Positions 21,957-33,895 of a stretch of DNA of 64,000 nucleotides are shown in pieces (the first letter of the stretch is position 1; every line of letters starts with the position of its first letter). Made by a program: the position numbers and the translations under genes. The notes under the pieces were generated by a model, which searched no databases, was not told the DNA's origin, and saw nothing but the letters and a program-made list of their open reading frames with translations. Location: the NCBI RefSeq assembly GCF_937616625.2, contig NC_065570.1:24514046-24578045 (forward strand), in the 5' to 3' direction. The stretch comes from Mercurialis annua (lineage: Eukaryota; Streptophyta; Magnoliopsida; Malpighiales; Euphorbiaceae).

Positions 21957-22435
21957 TGTAAATAGCATTATGAACTCATATCAGTATATCTGACCCCGTT
22001 GTTTTCCAAACTTTACAGGTTTATGATTTTGAGAGGGTTGGTCATCTCCGATCTTTTGATTCCTCGGAGGTCTTTTTATGTTATCAGACTAGTCAACTGT
22101 TTTACTTCTTAGACCGCAGTAGAACTAGTTGTCTCTATTATTGTACTTTGGTTTGTCGTAGTGATACGACTATTATATTATTATACTTTGGTATGTTGCA
22201 TTGGATTATTTATTATATGAGGCATGTTTCATAGTTTCGAATTGCTATTAAGTAATCATATTAGAACTGCTATAGAAGTTGTTAGACTTAGGCTGAAGTC
22301 TCGGTTGCCCCCGAGCATTGATTTTCTTGCAAGTTATATTGAATATAAGGTTTTCCGCGAGGCTTGCTACCGGTTTCGGTACGACCATACCCATACTCTA
22401 GCGCCGGTCGCGATCCATGAAATTAGGTCGTGACA

Positions 22436-22440
22436 ATTTG
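22436..22440 (+). repeat. target site duplication, right copy (ATTTG)
   Basis: This is identical to 19818-19822 and is followed at once by the rest of block 6 of the interrupted monomer (TTTC) and the next monomer. Confidence 0.95.
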
Positions 22441-25400
22441 TTTCATAACGTTTGTAAACGTTTGGCTTAAATTGTTGAAAATGTGAAACGCTTGGATTTG
22501 TTTTGTAATCTTTGTAAATGTTTGGCTTAAATTTCTAAAATGAGGAAACGCTTGGATTTGTTTTATAAAGTTCGTAAACTTTTGGCTTAAATCGCTAAAA
22601 AGGTGAAAGGCTTGGTTTTGTTTCGTAACGTTTGTAAACGTTAAGCTTAAATCGCTAAAAATGCGAAACGTTTGAATTTGTTTCTTAACATTTTAAACGT
22701 TTGGTTTTGTTTCGTAACATTTGTAAACGTTTCGCTTAAATCGCAATAAAGGTGAAACGTTTGGATTTCTTTCGTAACATTTGTAAACATTTGCCTAAAA
22801 TCGCTAAAAAGGTGAAACGATTGGATTTGTTTCATAACGTTTGTAAACGTTTGGTTTAAATCGCTAAAAAGGTGAAACACTTGGATTTGTTTCATAACGT
22901 TTACAAATGTTTGCCTTAAATCTAAACTGTGAAACGTTTTGATTTATTTCGTAACGTTTGGCTTAAATTGCTAAAAAGGGGAAACGTTTGGATTTGTTTC
23001 GTAGCGTTTGACTTAAATCGCTAAAAAGGTGAAACTATTGGAAGTATTTCGTAACGTTTTAAACGTTTGGCTTAAATCGCTAAAATGGGGAAACGTTTGG
23101 ATTTGTTTCGTAACGTTTGTAAACGTTTGGCTTAAATCGTTAAAAAGGTGAAACATTTGGTTTTGTTTGGTAATGTTTGTAAACGTTTTGCTTAAATTGT
23201 TAAAAAGGTGAAACACTTGGATTTGTTTCGTAACGTTTGTAAATGTTTTGCATATATTGCTAAAAAGGTGAAACATTGGGATTTGTTTGGCAATATTTGT
23301 AAGCGTTTGGCTTAAATTGCTAAAAAGGGGAAACGCTTGGTTTTTTTTGTAAAGTTTGTAAACGTTTCGCTTAAATCGCTAAAATGTGAATTGTTTAAAT
23401 TTGTTTCGTAATGTTTTGAACGTTTGGTTTTCTCTCGTAAAGTTTGTAAATGTTTGGCTTAAATCGCTAAAAAGGTGATACATTTGGATTTCTTTCGTAA
23501 TGTTGCGAAACGTTTGGCTTATATCGCTAAAAAGGTGAAACGTTTGAATTTGTTTCATAGCATTTTTAAATGTTTGGCTTAAATCTCTAAAAAGGTTCAA
23601 CGTTTGGATTTATTTTATAACGTTTGTAACGTTTGGCTAAAATCGCTAAAAAAGGCGAAACGTTTGGATTTATTTCTTAACGTTTGTAAACATTTGGCTT
23701 CAATCGCTAAAAAGGTGAAACATTTGGATTTGTTTCGTAACGTTTGGCTTAAATTGCTAAAAAGGGGAAACGCTTGGATTTGTTTCCTAATGTTTGTAAA
23801 TGTTTTGCTTAAATTGCTAAAAAGATGAAAAGCTTGGATATGTTTCGTAACGTTTGTATACGTTTGGCTTAAATTGCTAAAAAGGTGAAACGCTTGGATT
23901 TGTTTTGTAACGTTTGTAAACGTTTGGCTTAAATCGCTAAAAATGTGAAACGTTTGAATTTTGTTCGTAACGTTATAAACGTTTGGATTTGTTTCGTAAC
24001 ATTTGTAAACGTTTGGCATAAATCATAATAAAGGTGAAAAGTTTGGATTTGTTTGGTAACGTTTGTAAACGTTTTGCTTAAATCGCTAAAAAGGTAATTA
24101 GCTTGGATTTGTTTGGTAATATTTGTAAACGTTTGGCTTAAATTTCTAAAAAGGGGAAATGCTCAGTTTTGTTTCGTAACGTTTGTAAACGTTTGGCATA
24201 AATCGCTAAAAATGTGAAACCTTTGAATTTGTTTCGAAAATTTTTAAACGTTTGGTTTTGTTTCGTAATGTTTGTAAACGTTTGGCTTAAATCGCAAAAT
24301 AGGTGAAAGGTCATGTTTTGTTTCGTTAACGTTTGTAAACGTTTGGCTTAAATCGCAAAAACCGTGAAACGTCCTGTTTTGTTTCGGAACGTTTGTAAAG
24401 GTTTGGCTTAAATCGCTAAAAAGGTGAAACGTTTGAATTTGTTTACTAGCGTTTGTAAATGTTTGGCTTAAATCGCTAAAAAGGTCAAACGTTTGGATTT
24501 GTTTCATAATGTTTTTAAATGTTTGGCTTAAATCGCTAAAAAGGTTCAACGTTTGGATTTGTTTTGTAACATTTCTAAACGTTTGGCTAAAATCGTTAAA
24601 AAGGTGAAAAGTTTGGATTTATTTCGTTACGTTTCTACAGGTTTGGCTTAAATCGCGAAAAAGGCAAAACGTTTGGATTTGTATCGTAACGTTTGTAAAT
24701 GTTTGGCTTAAATTGCTAAAAACATGAAACACTTGGATTTATTTCGTAACGTTTGTAAACGTTTGGCTTAAATTGCTAAAAAAGTGAAACGCTTGGATTT
24801 GTTTCGAAACTTCTGTAAACGTTTGGCTTAAATTGCTAAAAAGGTGAAACATTTGGATTTGTTTCATAACCTTTGTAAATGTTTGGCTTAAATCACTAAA
24901 AAGTTGAAACATTTGGATTTCTTTCTTAACGCTTGTAAACGTTTCGCTTAACTCAATAAAAAGCTGAAAAGTTTGGATTTGGTTCGTAATATATGTAAAC
25001 GTTTGGCTTAAATTGCTAAAACGTTGAAACGCTTGGATTTATTTTGTAACGTTTGTAAACGTTTGGCTTAAATTGCTAAAATGGTGAACCACTTGGATTT
25101 GTTTGGTAATGTTTGTAAACGTTTTGCTTTAATTGCTAAAAAGGTGAAACGCTTGGTTTTCTTTCGTAATGTTTGTAAACATTTGGCTTAAATCGCTAAA
25201 AATGTGAAACGTTTGAATTTGTTTCGTAACGTTTTATACGTTTGGTTTTGTTTCGTAACGTTTGTAAACGTTTGGCTTACATCGCTAAAAAGGTGAAACG
25301 TTTGGATTTGTTTTTTAACGTTTGTAAACGTTTGGCTTAAATTGCTAAAAAGTTGAAACGCTTGGATTTGTTTCATAAAGTTTGTAAATGTTTGGCTTAA
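22441..25400 (+). repeat. HOR block B, copy 3
   Basis: The sequence after the LTR starts in a phase like that around 13440-13480 (the attgttgaaaatg variant) and then follows the landmark order of copies 1 and 2: catatattgct at 23261, ttgtttacta at 24439 and tcaataaaaa at 24953. The repeat unit here is 2.85-3.1 kb. Block B therefore existed before the LTR landed in it. Confidence 0.75.
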
Positions 25401-28400
25401 ATTGCTAAAAAGGGAAACCGTTTGGATTTGTTTCGTAACGTTTGTAAACGTTTCGCTTATATCGCTAAAATTGGGAAACGTTTGGATTTGTTTCGTAACG
25501 TTTTTAAACGTTTGGCTTAAATCGCTAAAAAGGTGAAACGTATGAATTTGTTTCGTAACGTTAGTAAACGTTTGGCATAAATAGCTAAAATGGGGAAACG
25601 TTTGGATTTGTTTCGTAACGTTTGTAAACGTTTGGATTCAATCGCTAAAAATTTGAAACGTTTGGATTTGTTTCGTAACGTTTGTAAACATTTGGCTTAA
25701 ATTGCTAAAAATGTGAAAAGTTTGTTTTTGTTCCATAATATTTGTAAAGTTTTGGCTTAATTCGCTAAAAATGGAACCATTTGGATTTGTTTCGTAACGT
25801 TTGTAAACGTTTGGCATAAATCGCTAAAATGGGGAAACGTTTGGATTTGTTTTGTAACGTTTGTAAATGTTTGGATTCGTTTCATAACGTTTGTAAACGT
25901 TTGGTTTTGTTTCGTAATGATTATAAACGGTTGGCTTAAATCGCTAAAATGGGGAAACGTTTGGATTTGTTTCGTAACGTTTGTAAAGGTTTAGCTTCAA
26001 TCGCTAAAAAGATGAAACGTTTGGATTTGTTTCGTAACGTTTGTAAACGTTTGGCTTAAATTGCTAAAAATGGGAAACGTCTGTTTTTGTTCCGTATTGT
26101 TTGTAAACGTTTGGATTTATTTCGTAACGTTATAAATATTTGGCTTAAATTGTTAAAAAGGTAAACTTTTTGTTTTGTTTCGTAACGTTTGTAAATGTTT
26201 GGCTTAAATCGCTAAAAAGGTGAAACGTTTGGATTTGTTTCGTAACGTTTGTAAACGTTTGACTGAATTTGCTAAAAAGGTGAAACGCTTGGATTTGTTC
26301 TTAACTTTTGTAAACGTTTGTCTTAAATCGCTAAAAAGATTAAACTCTTGAATTTGTTTCGTAACGTTTGTAAACGTTTGTTTTAAATCGCTAAAAATGT
26401 GAGACGTTTGGTTTTGTTCCGTAACGTTTGTAAACGTTTGGCTTAATTGGCTAAAAAGTGAAACATATGGTTTGTTCCGTAACATTTGTAAATGTTTGGC
26501 TTAAATCACTAAAAATATGAAACGTTTGGAAACGTTTGGCTTAAATCGTTAAAAAGTGGAAACATTTGGATTTGTTTCGTAACTTTTGTAAACGTTTGAC
26601 TTAAATTGCTAAAAAGGCAAAATGTTTGGATATTTTCGTAACGTTTGTAAACGTATGGCATAAATCGCTAAAAAGGTGAAACATTGGATTTGTTTAGTAA
26701 CGTTTGTAAACGTTTGGCTTAAATCGCTAAAAAGGTGAAACTTTTGGATTTGTTAAGTAACGTTTGTAAACGTTTGGCTTAAATCGCTAAAAAGGGGGAA
26801 ACGTTTGGATTTGTTTCGTAACGTTTGTAAACGTTTGGATTAAATCGCTAAAAAGGTGAAACTTTTGGATTTGTTTCAAAACGTTTGTAAACGCTTGGCT
26901 TAAATTGCTAAAAAAAGTGAAACATTTATATTTATTTCGTAACCTTTATAAACGTTTGGCTTAAATCGCTAAAAAGGTGAAACATTTGGATTTGTTTCGT
27001 AACGTTTGTAAACATTTGGCTTCAATCGCTAAAAAGATGAAACATTTGGATTTGTTTCGTAATGTTTGTAAATGTTTGGCATAAATTGTTAAAAAGGTGA
27101 TATGTTTGGATTTGTTTTCGTAACGTTTTAAACGTTTGGCTTAAATCGCTACAATGTGGAAACGATTGGATTTGTTTCGTAACGTTTGTAAACGTTTGGC
27201 TTAATTGCTAAAAAGGTCAAACGTTTGGTTTTGCTTCATAACTTTTGTAAACTTTCGGCTTAAATTTCTAAAAAGGTGAAACACTTGAATTTGCTTCGTA
27301 ATGTTTGTAAACGTTTGGCTTAAATTGCTAAAAAGGGGAAACGCTTGGATTTGTTTCATAACGTTTGCAAACGTTTGGCTTAAAATGCCAAAAAGGAGAA
27401 ATGCTTGGTTTTGTTTCGTAAAGTTAGTAAAGGTTTGGCCTAAATCGCTAAAAATGTGAAACGTTCGGTTTTGTTTAGTAACATTTTAAACGTTTGGTAT
27501 TGTTTTGTAACGTTTGCAAACGTTTGGCTTAAATCGCTAAAAAGGAGAAACATCTGGATTTGTTTCGTAACATTTGTAAACGTTTGGCTTAAATCGCTAA
27601 AATGTGGAAACGTTTGGATTTGTTTCGTAACATTTGTAAATGTTTGGCTTAAATTGCTAAATAGGTGAAACGTTTGGTTTTTCTTCGTAACGTTTGTAAA
27701 CGTTCGACTTAAATCGCTAATAAGGTGAAACGCTTGAATTTGCTTCGTAACGTTTGTAACATTTGGCTTAAATTTCTAAAAAGGTGAAACGCTTGGATTT
27801 GTTTCGTAACATTTGCAAACGTTTGGCTGAAATTACTAAAAAGGTGAAACGCTTGGATTTGTTTCGGAACGTTTGCAAACGTTTGGCTTAAAATACGAAA
27901 AAGGGGAAATGCTTGGTTTTGTTTCGTAATGTTTGTAATGGTTTGGCTTAAATCGCTAAATATGTGAAACGTTCGGTTTTGTTTCGTACGTTTTAAACGT
28001 TTGGTTTTGTTTTGTAATGTTTGTAAACGTTTGGTTTAAATCGCTAAAAAGCAGAAACGTCTGGATTTGTTTCGTAACATTTGTAAACGTTTGGCATAAA
28101 TCGCTATAAAGGCGAAACATTTGGATTTGTTTCGTAACATTTGTAAACGTTTGGCTTATATCTCTAATAAGGTGAAACGTTTGGATTTGTTTTGTAACGT
28201 TTGCATTCGTTTGGCTTGAATCACTAAAAAGGGAAACCGTTTGGATTTGCTTCGTATCGTTTGTAAACATTTGGCTTAAATCGCAAAAAAGGTGAAATGT
28301 TTGGATTTGTTTCGTAACCTTTGTAAACGTTTGTCTTAAATTGCTAAAGGTGAACCGCTTTTATTTGTTTCTTAACGTTTGTAAACGTTTGGTTTAAATT

Positions 28401-31400
28401 GCTAAAAATGAGAAAAGCTTGGATTTATTTTGTAACATTTGTAAACGTTTGGCTTAAATTGCTAAAAAAGGGGAAACGTCTGGATTTGTTTAGTAGCGTT
28501 TCTAAAACGTTTGACTTAAATCGCTAAAACGGTGAAACGTTTGGATTTGTTTGGTAAAGTTTGTAAATGTTCCGCTTAAATCGCTAAAAAAGTCAAACGT
28601 TTGAATTTGTTTCGTAATGTTTGTCAACGTTTGGCTGAAATTGCTAAAAAGGTAAAACGCTTGGATTTGTTTCGTAACGTTTGTAATGTTTTGGCTTAAA
28701 TTACTAAAAAGGTGAAACGCTTGGATTTGTTTCATAACCTTTGTAAAGTTTTGGCTTAAATTGCTAAAAAGGGGAAACGCTTGGATTTGTTTCGTAACGT
28801 TTGCAAACGTTTGACTTATAATGCAAAAAAGGCGAAATGCTTGGTTTTGTTTCGTAACATTTGTAAAGGTTTGGCTTAAATGTCTAAAAATATGAAACGT
28901 TCGGTTTTGTTTCGTAACGTTTTAAACGTTTGGATTTGTTTCGTAACGTTTGTAAACGTTTGGCTTAAATTGCTAAAAAGGTGAAACGTTTGGATTTGTT
29001 TCGTTTCGTTTGTTAATGTTTGGCTTAAATCGTTATAAAGGCGAAACGTTTCGATTTGTTTTGTAACGTTTGTAAATGTTTGACTTAAATCGCTAAAAAG
29101 GTGAAACGTTTGGATTTGTTTCGTAACGTTTGCAAATGTTTGACTTGAATTGCTAAAAGGTGAAACGTTTGGATTTGTTTCGTATCGTTTGTAAACGTTT
29201 GGCTTGAATCGCAAAAAAGGCGAAACGTTTGGATTTGTTTCGTAACCTTTGTAAAAGTTTGGCTTAAATTGCTAAAAGGTGAAACGCTTTGATTTTTTTC
29301 GTATCGTTTGTAAACGTTTGGCTTAAATCGCTAAAAAGTAGAAATATTTGGATTTGTTTCGTAACGTTTGTAAACGTTTGACTTAAATTGCTAAAAAGGC
29401 AAAATATTTTGATTTGTTTCAGAACATTTCTAAACGTTTGGCTTAAATCGCTAAAAAGGTGAAACGTTTGGATTTGTTTCGTAACGTTTGTAAACGTTTG
29501 GCTTAAATTGCTAAAAAGATGAAACTTTTGGATTGTTAAGTAACGTTTGTAAACGTTTGGCTTAAATCGCTAAAAAGGTGAAACGTTTGGATTTGTTTCG
29601 CAACGTTTGTAAACATTTGGCATATATTTATAAAAAGGTAAAACGCTTGGATTTCTTTCATAACATTTGTAAACGCTTGGCTTATATAGCTAAAAAGGTG
29701 AAACATTTATATTTATTTCGTAACCTTTGTAAACGTTTGGTTTAAATCGCTAAAAAGGTTAAACGTTTGTAAACGTTTGGCTTAAATCGCTAAAACGGAG
29801 AAACGTTTGGATTTGTTTCGTAACGTTTGTAAACATTTGGCTTCAATCGCAAAAAAGGTGAACCATTTGGATTTGTTTCGTAACGTTTGTTATCGTTTGG
29901 CATATATTGCTAAAAAGGTGAAATGTTTGGATTTGTTTTCGTAATGTTTTAAAGGTTTGGCTTAAATCGCTAAAATTTGGAAACGTTTGGATTTATTTCG
30001 TAACATTTGTAAATGTTTGGCTGAAATTGCTAAATAGGTGAAACGTTTGGTTTTGCTTCGTAACGTTTGTAAACGTTCGACATAAATCGCTAATAAGGTG
30101 AAACGCTTGAATTTGCTTCGTAACGTTTGTAACGTTTGGCTTAAATTTCTAAAAAGGTGAAACGCTTGGATTTGTTTCGTAACATTTGCAAACGTTTGGC
30201 TGAAATGACTAAAAAGGTGAAACGCTTGGATTTGTTTCGGAACGTTTGCAAACGTTTGGCTTAAAATGCGAAAAAGGGGAAATGCTTGGTTTGTTTCGTA
30301 ACGTTTGTAATAGCTTAAATCGCTAAAAAAGTCAAAAGTTTGGAATTGTTTCGTAACGTTTGGCTTCAATCTCTAAAAAGGGAAACGTTTGGATTTGTTT
30401 CATAGCGTTTGTAAACGTTTGTCATAAATAGCTAAAAAGGTGAAATGTTTCGATTTTTTTCGTAACGTTTTAAACGTTTGGCTTAAATCGCTAAAATGGG
30501 GAAACATTTGGATTTGTTTCGTAACGTTTGTAAACCTTTGGCTTATATTGCTAAAAAGGTGAAATGTTTGGTTTTGTTTCGTAACGTTTGTAAACGTTCT
30601 GCTTAAATCGCTAAAAAGGTGAAACATTTGGATTTGTTTTGTAACGTTTGTAAACTTTTGGCTTAAATTGCTAAAAAAGGTGAAATGCTTGGATTTGTTT
30701 CAGAATGTTTGCAAACTTTTGGCTTAAATTTCTTAAAAGGTGAATGGCTTGGATTTGTTTCGTAACGTTTGTAAACATTTGGCTTAAATTGCTAAAAGGG
30801 TGAAATGCTAGGTTTTGTTTCGTAACGTTTGTAAAGGTTTGGCTTAAATCGCTAAAAATGTGAAACGTTTGGATTTGTTTCGCAACGTTTTAAAAGTTTT
30901 GTTTTGTTTTGTAACGTTTGTAAACGTTTTGCCTAAATCGCTAAAAAGGTGAACCGTTTGGATTTGTTTTGTTTTGTAAATGTTTGGCTTAAATCGCTAT
31001 AAAGGCGAAACGTTTGGATTTGTTTCGTAACATTTGTAAACGTTTGGCGTAAATCTCTAGAATGGCGAAACATTTGAATTTTTTTCGTAACGTTTGTAAA
31101 CGTTTGACCTAAATCGCTAAAAAGGTGAAACGTTTGGATTTGTTTCGTAACGTTTGTAAACGTTTGGCTTACATCGCTAAAAAGTTGAAACGTTTGGATT
31201 TGTTTCGTAACATTTGTAAACGTTTGTTTTAAATCGCTAAAAAGGGGAAACGTTTGGATTTGTGTCGTAGCGTTTATAAAAGTTTGGCTTAAATTGCTAA
31301 AAAGGTGAAATGCTTTGATTTGTTTCGTAACATTTGTAAAAGTTTGGCTTAAATGGCTAAAAAGGGGAAACGTTTGGATATGTTTCGTACCGATTATAAA

Positions 31401-31830
31401 CGTTTGGCTTAAATTGTTAAAAAGGGGAAACGTTTGAATTTATTTCGTAGCGTTTATAAACGTTTTGGTTAAATCGCTAAAAAGGTGAAACGTTTGGATT
31501 TGTTTCGTAACGTTTGTAAACGTTTGGCTTCAATAGCTAAAAATGTGAACGTTTGGATTTGTTTCGTAATGTTTTAAATGTTTGGTTTTGTTTCGTAATG
31601 TTTGGATAGGTTTGGCTTAAATCGCTAAAAATGTGAAACGTCTGGATTTGTTTCGTAACGTTTGTAAACATTTGGCTTAAATCGCTAAAAAGGGGAAACG
31701 GTTGGATTTGTTTCGTAACTTTTGTAAGAGTTTGGCGTAAACCGCTAAAAAGGTGAAACATTTGGATTTGCTTCGTAGCGTTTGTAAACGTTTGACTTAA
31801 ATCGCTAAAAAGGTGAAACGTTTGGATTTG
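25401..31830 (+). repeat. block C, more diverged satellite with a faint ~2.4-2.8-kb HOR
   Basis: Landmarks repeat less cleanly here. The ttaagtaa variant occurs at 26753 and 29536 (2,783 bp apart), and the cgttcgac variant at 27701 and 30074 (2,373 bp apart), with different offsets showing intervening deletions. The end of this block (about 30.4-31.5 kb) resembles 49.3-51.1 kb. No other kind of sequence is present. Confidence 0.6.
29540..29599 (+). repeat. exemplar consensus monomer (60 bp)
   Basis: This copy matches the majority base at every position I could judge by eye. It divides into six 10-bp blocks: block 1 GTAACGTTTG, block 2 TAAACGTTTG, block 3 carrying TTAAATCG, block 4 carrying an A5 run and GGT, block 5 GAAACGTTTG, and block 6 GATTTGTTTC. 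Blocks 1, 2 and 5 share AACGTTTG. Composition is 17 A, 22 T, 14 G and 7 C (35% GC), with five CpG dinucleotides. Only one of the six reading frames (minus strand) is free of stops. Use this copy as the phase reference for the array. Confidence 0.9.
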
Positions 31831-33895
31831 TTTCTTACCGTTTGTAAACGTTTGGCTTAAATCGCAAAAAAGGTGAAACGTTTGGATTTGTTTCCTAACG
31901 TTTTTAATCGTTTGGCTTCAATCGCTAAAAAGGTGAAACGTTTGGATTTATTTTGTTATGTTTGTAAACGTTTGGCCTAAATCGCTAAATAGGTGAAATG
32001 TTTGGTTTTGTTTTGTAACGTTATAAATGTTTTGCATATATCGCTAATATGTGGAAACGTTTGGATTTGTTTCGTAAAGTTTGTTAATAATTGGCTAAAC
32101 TTGCTAAAAAGGTGAAATGTTTGGTTTTGTTTCATAACGTTTGTAAACGTGCGACTTAAATCGCTAAAAAGGAGAAACGTTTGGATTTGTTTCGTGACGT
32201 TTGTAAACGTTTGCCTTAAATTGCTAAAAAGGTGAAACGCTTGGATTTGTTTCGTAACGTTTGTAAACGTTTGTCTTAAATTACTAAAAAGGTGAAATGC
32301 TTGGCTTTGTTTCGTAAAGTTTGTAAACGTTTGGCTTATATTGCTAAAAAGGTTAAATGCTTGGTTTTGCTTCTTAACGTTTGTGAAGGTTTGGCTTAAA
32401 TCGCCTAAAATGTGAAACGTTTGGATTTGTTTCGTAATGTTTTAAACGTTTGGTTTTGTTTCGTAACGTTTGTAAACGTTTGACTTAAATCGCTAAAAAG
32501 GTGAAACGCTTGGATTTGTTTTGTAACGTTTGTTAACGTTTGGCTTAAATTGCTATAAAGGCAAATTGTTTGGATTTGTTTCGTAACGTTTGTAAACGTT
32601 TGGCTTAAATCGCTAAATAGGTGAAACGTTTGGATTTGTTTCGTCACCCTTGTAAACATTTGGCTTAAATTGCTAAAAAGGTGAAACGCTTTGATTTGTT
32701 TCGTAACATTTGTAAACGTTTGGCTTAAATTGCTAAAAAGGAGAAACGCTTGGATTTGTTTCATAACGTTTGTAAACATTTGGCTTAAATTTCTAAAAAG
32801 GTGAGACTTTTGGATTTGTTTCGTAACGTTTGTAAACGTTTGGCTTAAATCGCTAAAAAGGTGAACCATTTGGAATTTTTTTGTAGCGTTTGTAAACGTT
32901 TGACTTAAATTGCTAAAACGGTGAACCGTTTGGCTTTGTTTTGTAGCGTTTGTAAACGTTTGGCTTAAATCGCTAAAAAGGTGAAACGTTTTGATTCGTT
33001 TCGGAACAATTTTAAACGTTTGGCTTAAATTTCTAAAAAGGTGAAACGCTTGGATTTGTTTCGGAACGTTTGTAAACGTTTGGCTTAAATTTCTAAAAAG
33101 GTGAAACGCTAGGATTTATTTCGTAGCGTTTGTAAACGTTTGGCTTAAAGTGCTAAAAAGGAGAAACGCTTGGTTTTGTTTTGCAACGTTTGTAAACATT
33201 TGGCTTAAATCGCTAGAAATGTGAAACATTTGGATTTTTTTCGTAACGTTTTAAACGTTTGGTTTTGTTTCGAAACGTTTGTAAAGGTTTGGCTTAAATC
33301 GCTAGAATGGGAAACGTTTGGATTTGTTTCATAACGTTTTAAACGTTTGGTTTTGTTTCGTAACGTTTGTAAACGTTTGGCTTAAATCGCTAAAAAGGGA
33401 AAACGTTTGTTTTGTTTCGTAACGTTTGTAAACGTTTGGCTTAAATTAATAAAAAGGAGAAACGCTTGGATTTGTTTCGTAGCGTTTGTAAACGTTTGGC
33501 TGAAATTGCTAAAAAGGGGAAACATTTGGATTTGTTTCATAACCTGTGTAAACATTTAGCTTAAATTGCTAATTAGGTAAAACGTTTGGATTTGTTTCGT
33601 AAACTTTTGTAAACGTTTGGCTTAAATCGCTAAAAAGGGGAAACGTTTGGATTTGTTTCATTACTTTTTTAAAAGTTTGGCCTAAGTTGCTAAAAAGGTG
33701 AATCGCTTGGATTTGTTTCGTATGATTTGTAAACGTTTTGCTTAAATTGTTAAAAAGGTAAAACGCTTGGATTTGTTTCGTAACGTTTATAAACGTTTGG
33801 CTTAAACCGCTAAAAAGGTGAAACATTTGGATTTGTTTCGAAGCGTTTGTAAACGTTTTGCTTAAATCGCTAAAATGGTGAAACGTTTGGATTTG
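31831..33895 (+). repeat. HOR block D, unit 1 (2,065 bp)
   Basis: Three independent landmarks recur exactly 2,065 bp later: tttcttaccg at 31831 and 33896, gcatata at 32034 and 34099, and cgcctaaaatg at 32402 and 34467. Adjacent lines of the two copies differ by only a few bases. It is a shortened form of the ~2.9-kb unit seen further on. Confidence 0.85.
32434..32462 (+). repeat. 29-bp half-monomer (example in block D)
   Basis: It has the same structure, with the block-D companion monomer cgcctaaaatg just before it. Because 29 is not a multiple of 3, each half-monomer shifts the reading frame of the array and ends the long open frames. Confidence 0.85.

Larger units (their letters stand above)
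21338..22192 (+). repeat. dispersed TACTTTGG(G/T) 9-mer, eight copies
   Basis: The 9-mer starts at 21338, 21386, 21787, 21818, 21851, 21865, 22144 and 22184, all on the + strand. Near matches (gactttgg, gactttga) occur just upstream, around 21220-21260. The copies are irregularly spaced, so this is not a simple tandem array. They cover the 3' third of the LTR around the candidate promoter. Confidence 0.75.
19823..22435 (+). mobile_element. solo LTR, probable Ty3/gypsy chromovirus (Tekay/Del-like), 2,613 bp
   Basis: The element begins TGTAACACCCCG and ends GGTCGTGACA, giving the TG...CA ends of an LTR with short imperfect inverted termini (TGTAAC against GTGACA). It is flanked by a perfect ATTTG duplication. 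There is no primer-binding site, gag-pol region or second LTR, so it is a solo LTR, the usual product of recombination between the two LTRs of a complete element. The family call rests on remembered terminal sequences and on the long LTR length, and is tentative; orientation is taken from the 5' end. CG-rich motifs (20032-20085) are undecayed and the duplication is perfect, which suggests a fairly recent insertion. No open frame in it resembles a known protein. Confidence 0.9.

Noticed and set aside
22224..22433. A 69-codon frame at the 3' end of the LTR as a gene
   Set aside because: It ends within the LTR terminus, has no recognisable domain, and LTR ends are not normally coding. Chance is enough to explain it.
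19823..22435. DNA transposon or Helitron instead of an LTR
   Set aside because: The termini are only about 6 bp and imperfect as inverted repeats, the 5-bp duplication and TG...CA ends fit LTR integration, and there is no transposase or Helitron 3' hairpin with CTRR end.
29540..29599. CENP-B box or telomeric repeat inside the monomer
   Set aside because: The TTTCG of block 6 is followed by TAACG, which does not fit the CENP-B box core, and I saw no TTTAGGG or CCCTAAA runs.
29540..29599. Assigning the satellite to a named plant family repeat (for example the 59-bp FokI repeat of Vicia faba)
   Set aside because: The length is close, but I cannot recall a sequence match and the monomer lacks a GGATG site. 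A database search would be needed, so no species name is given.
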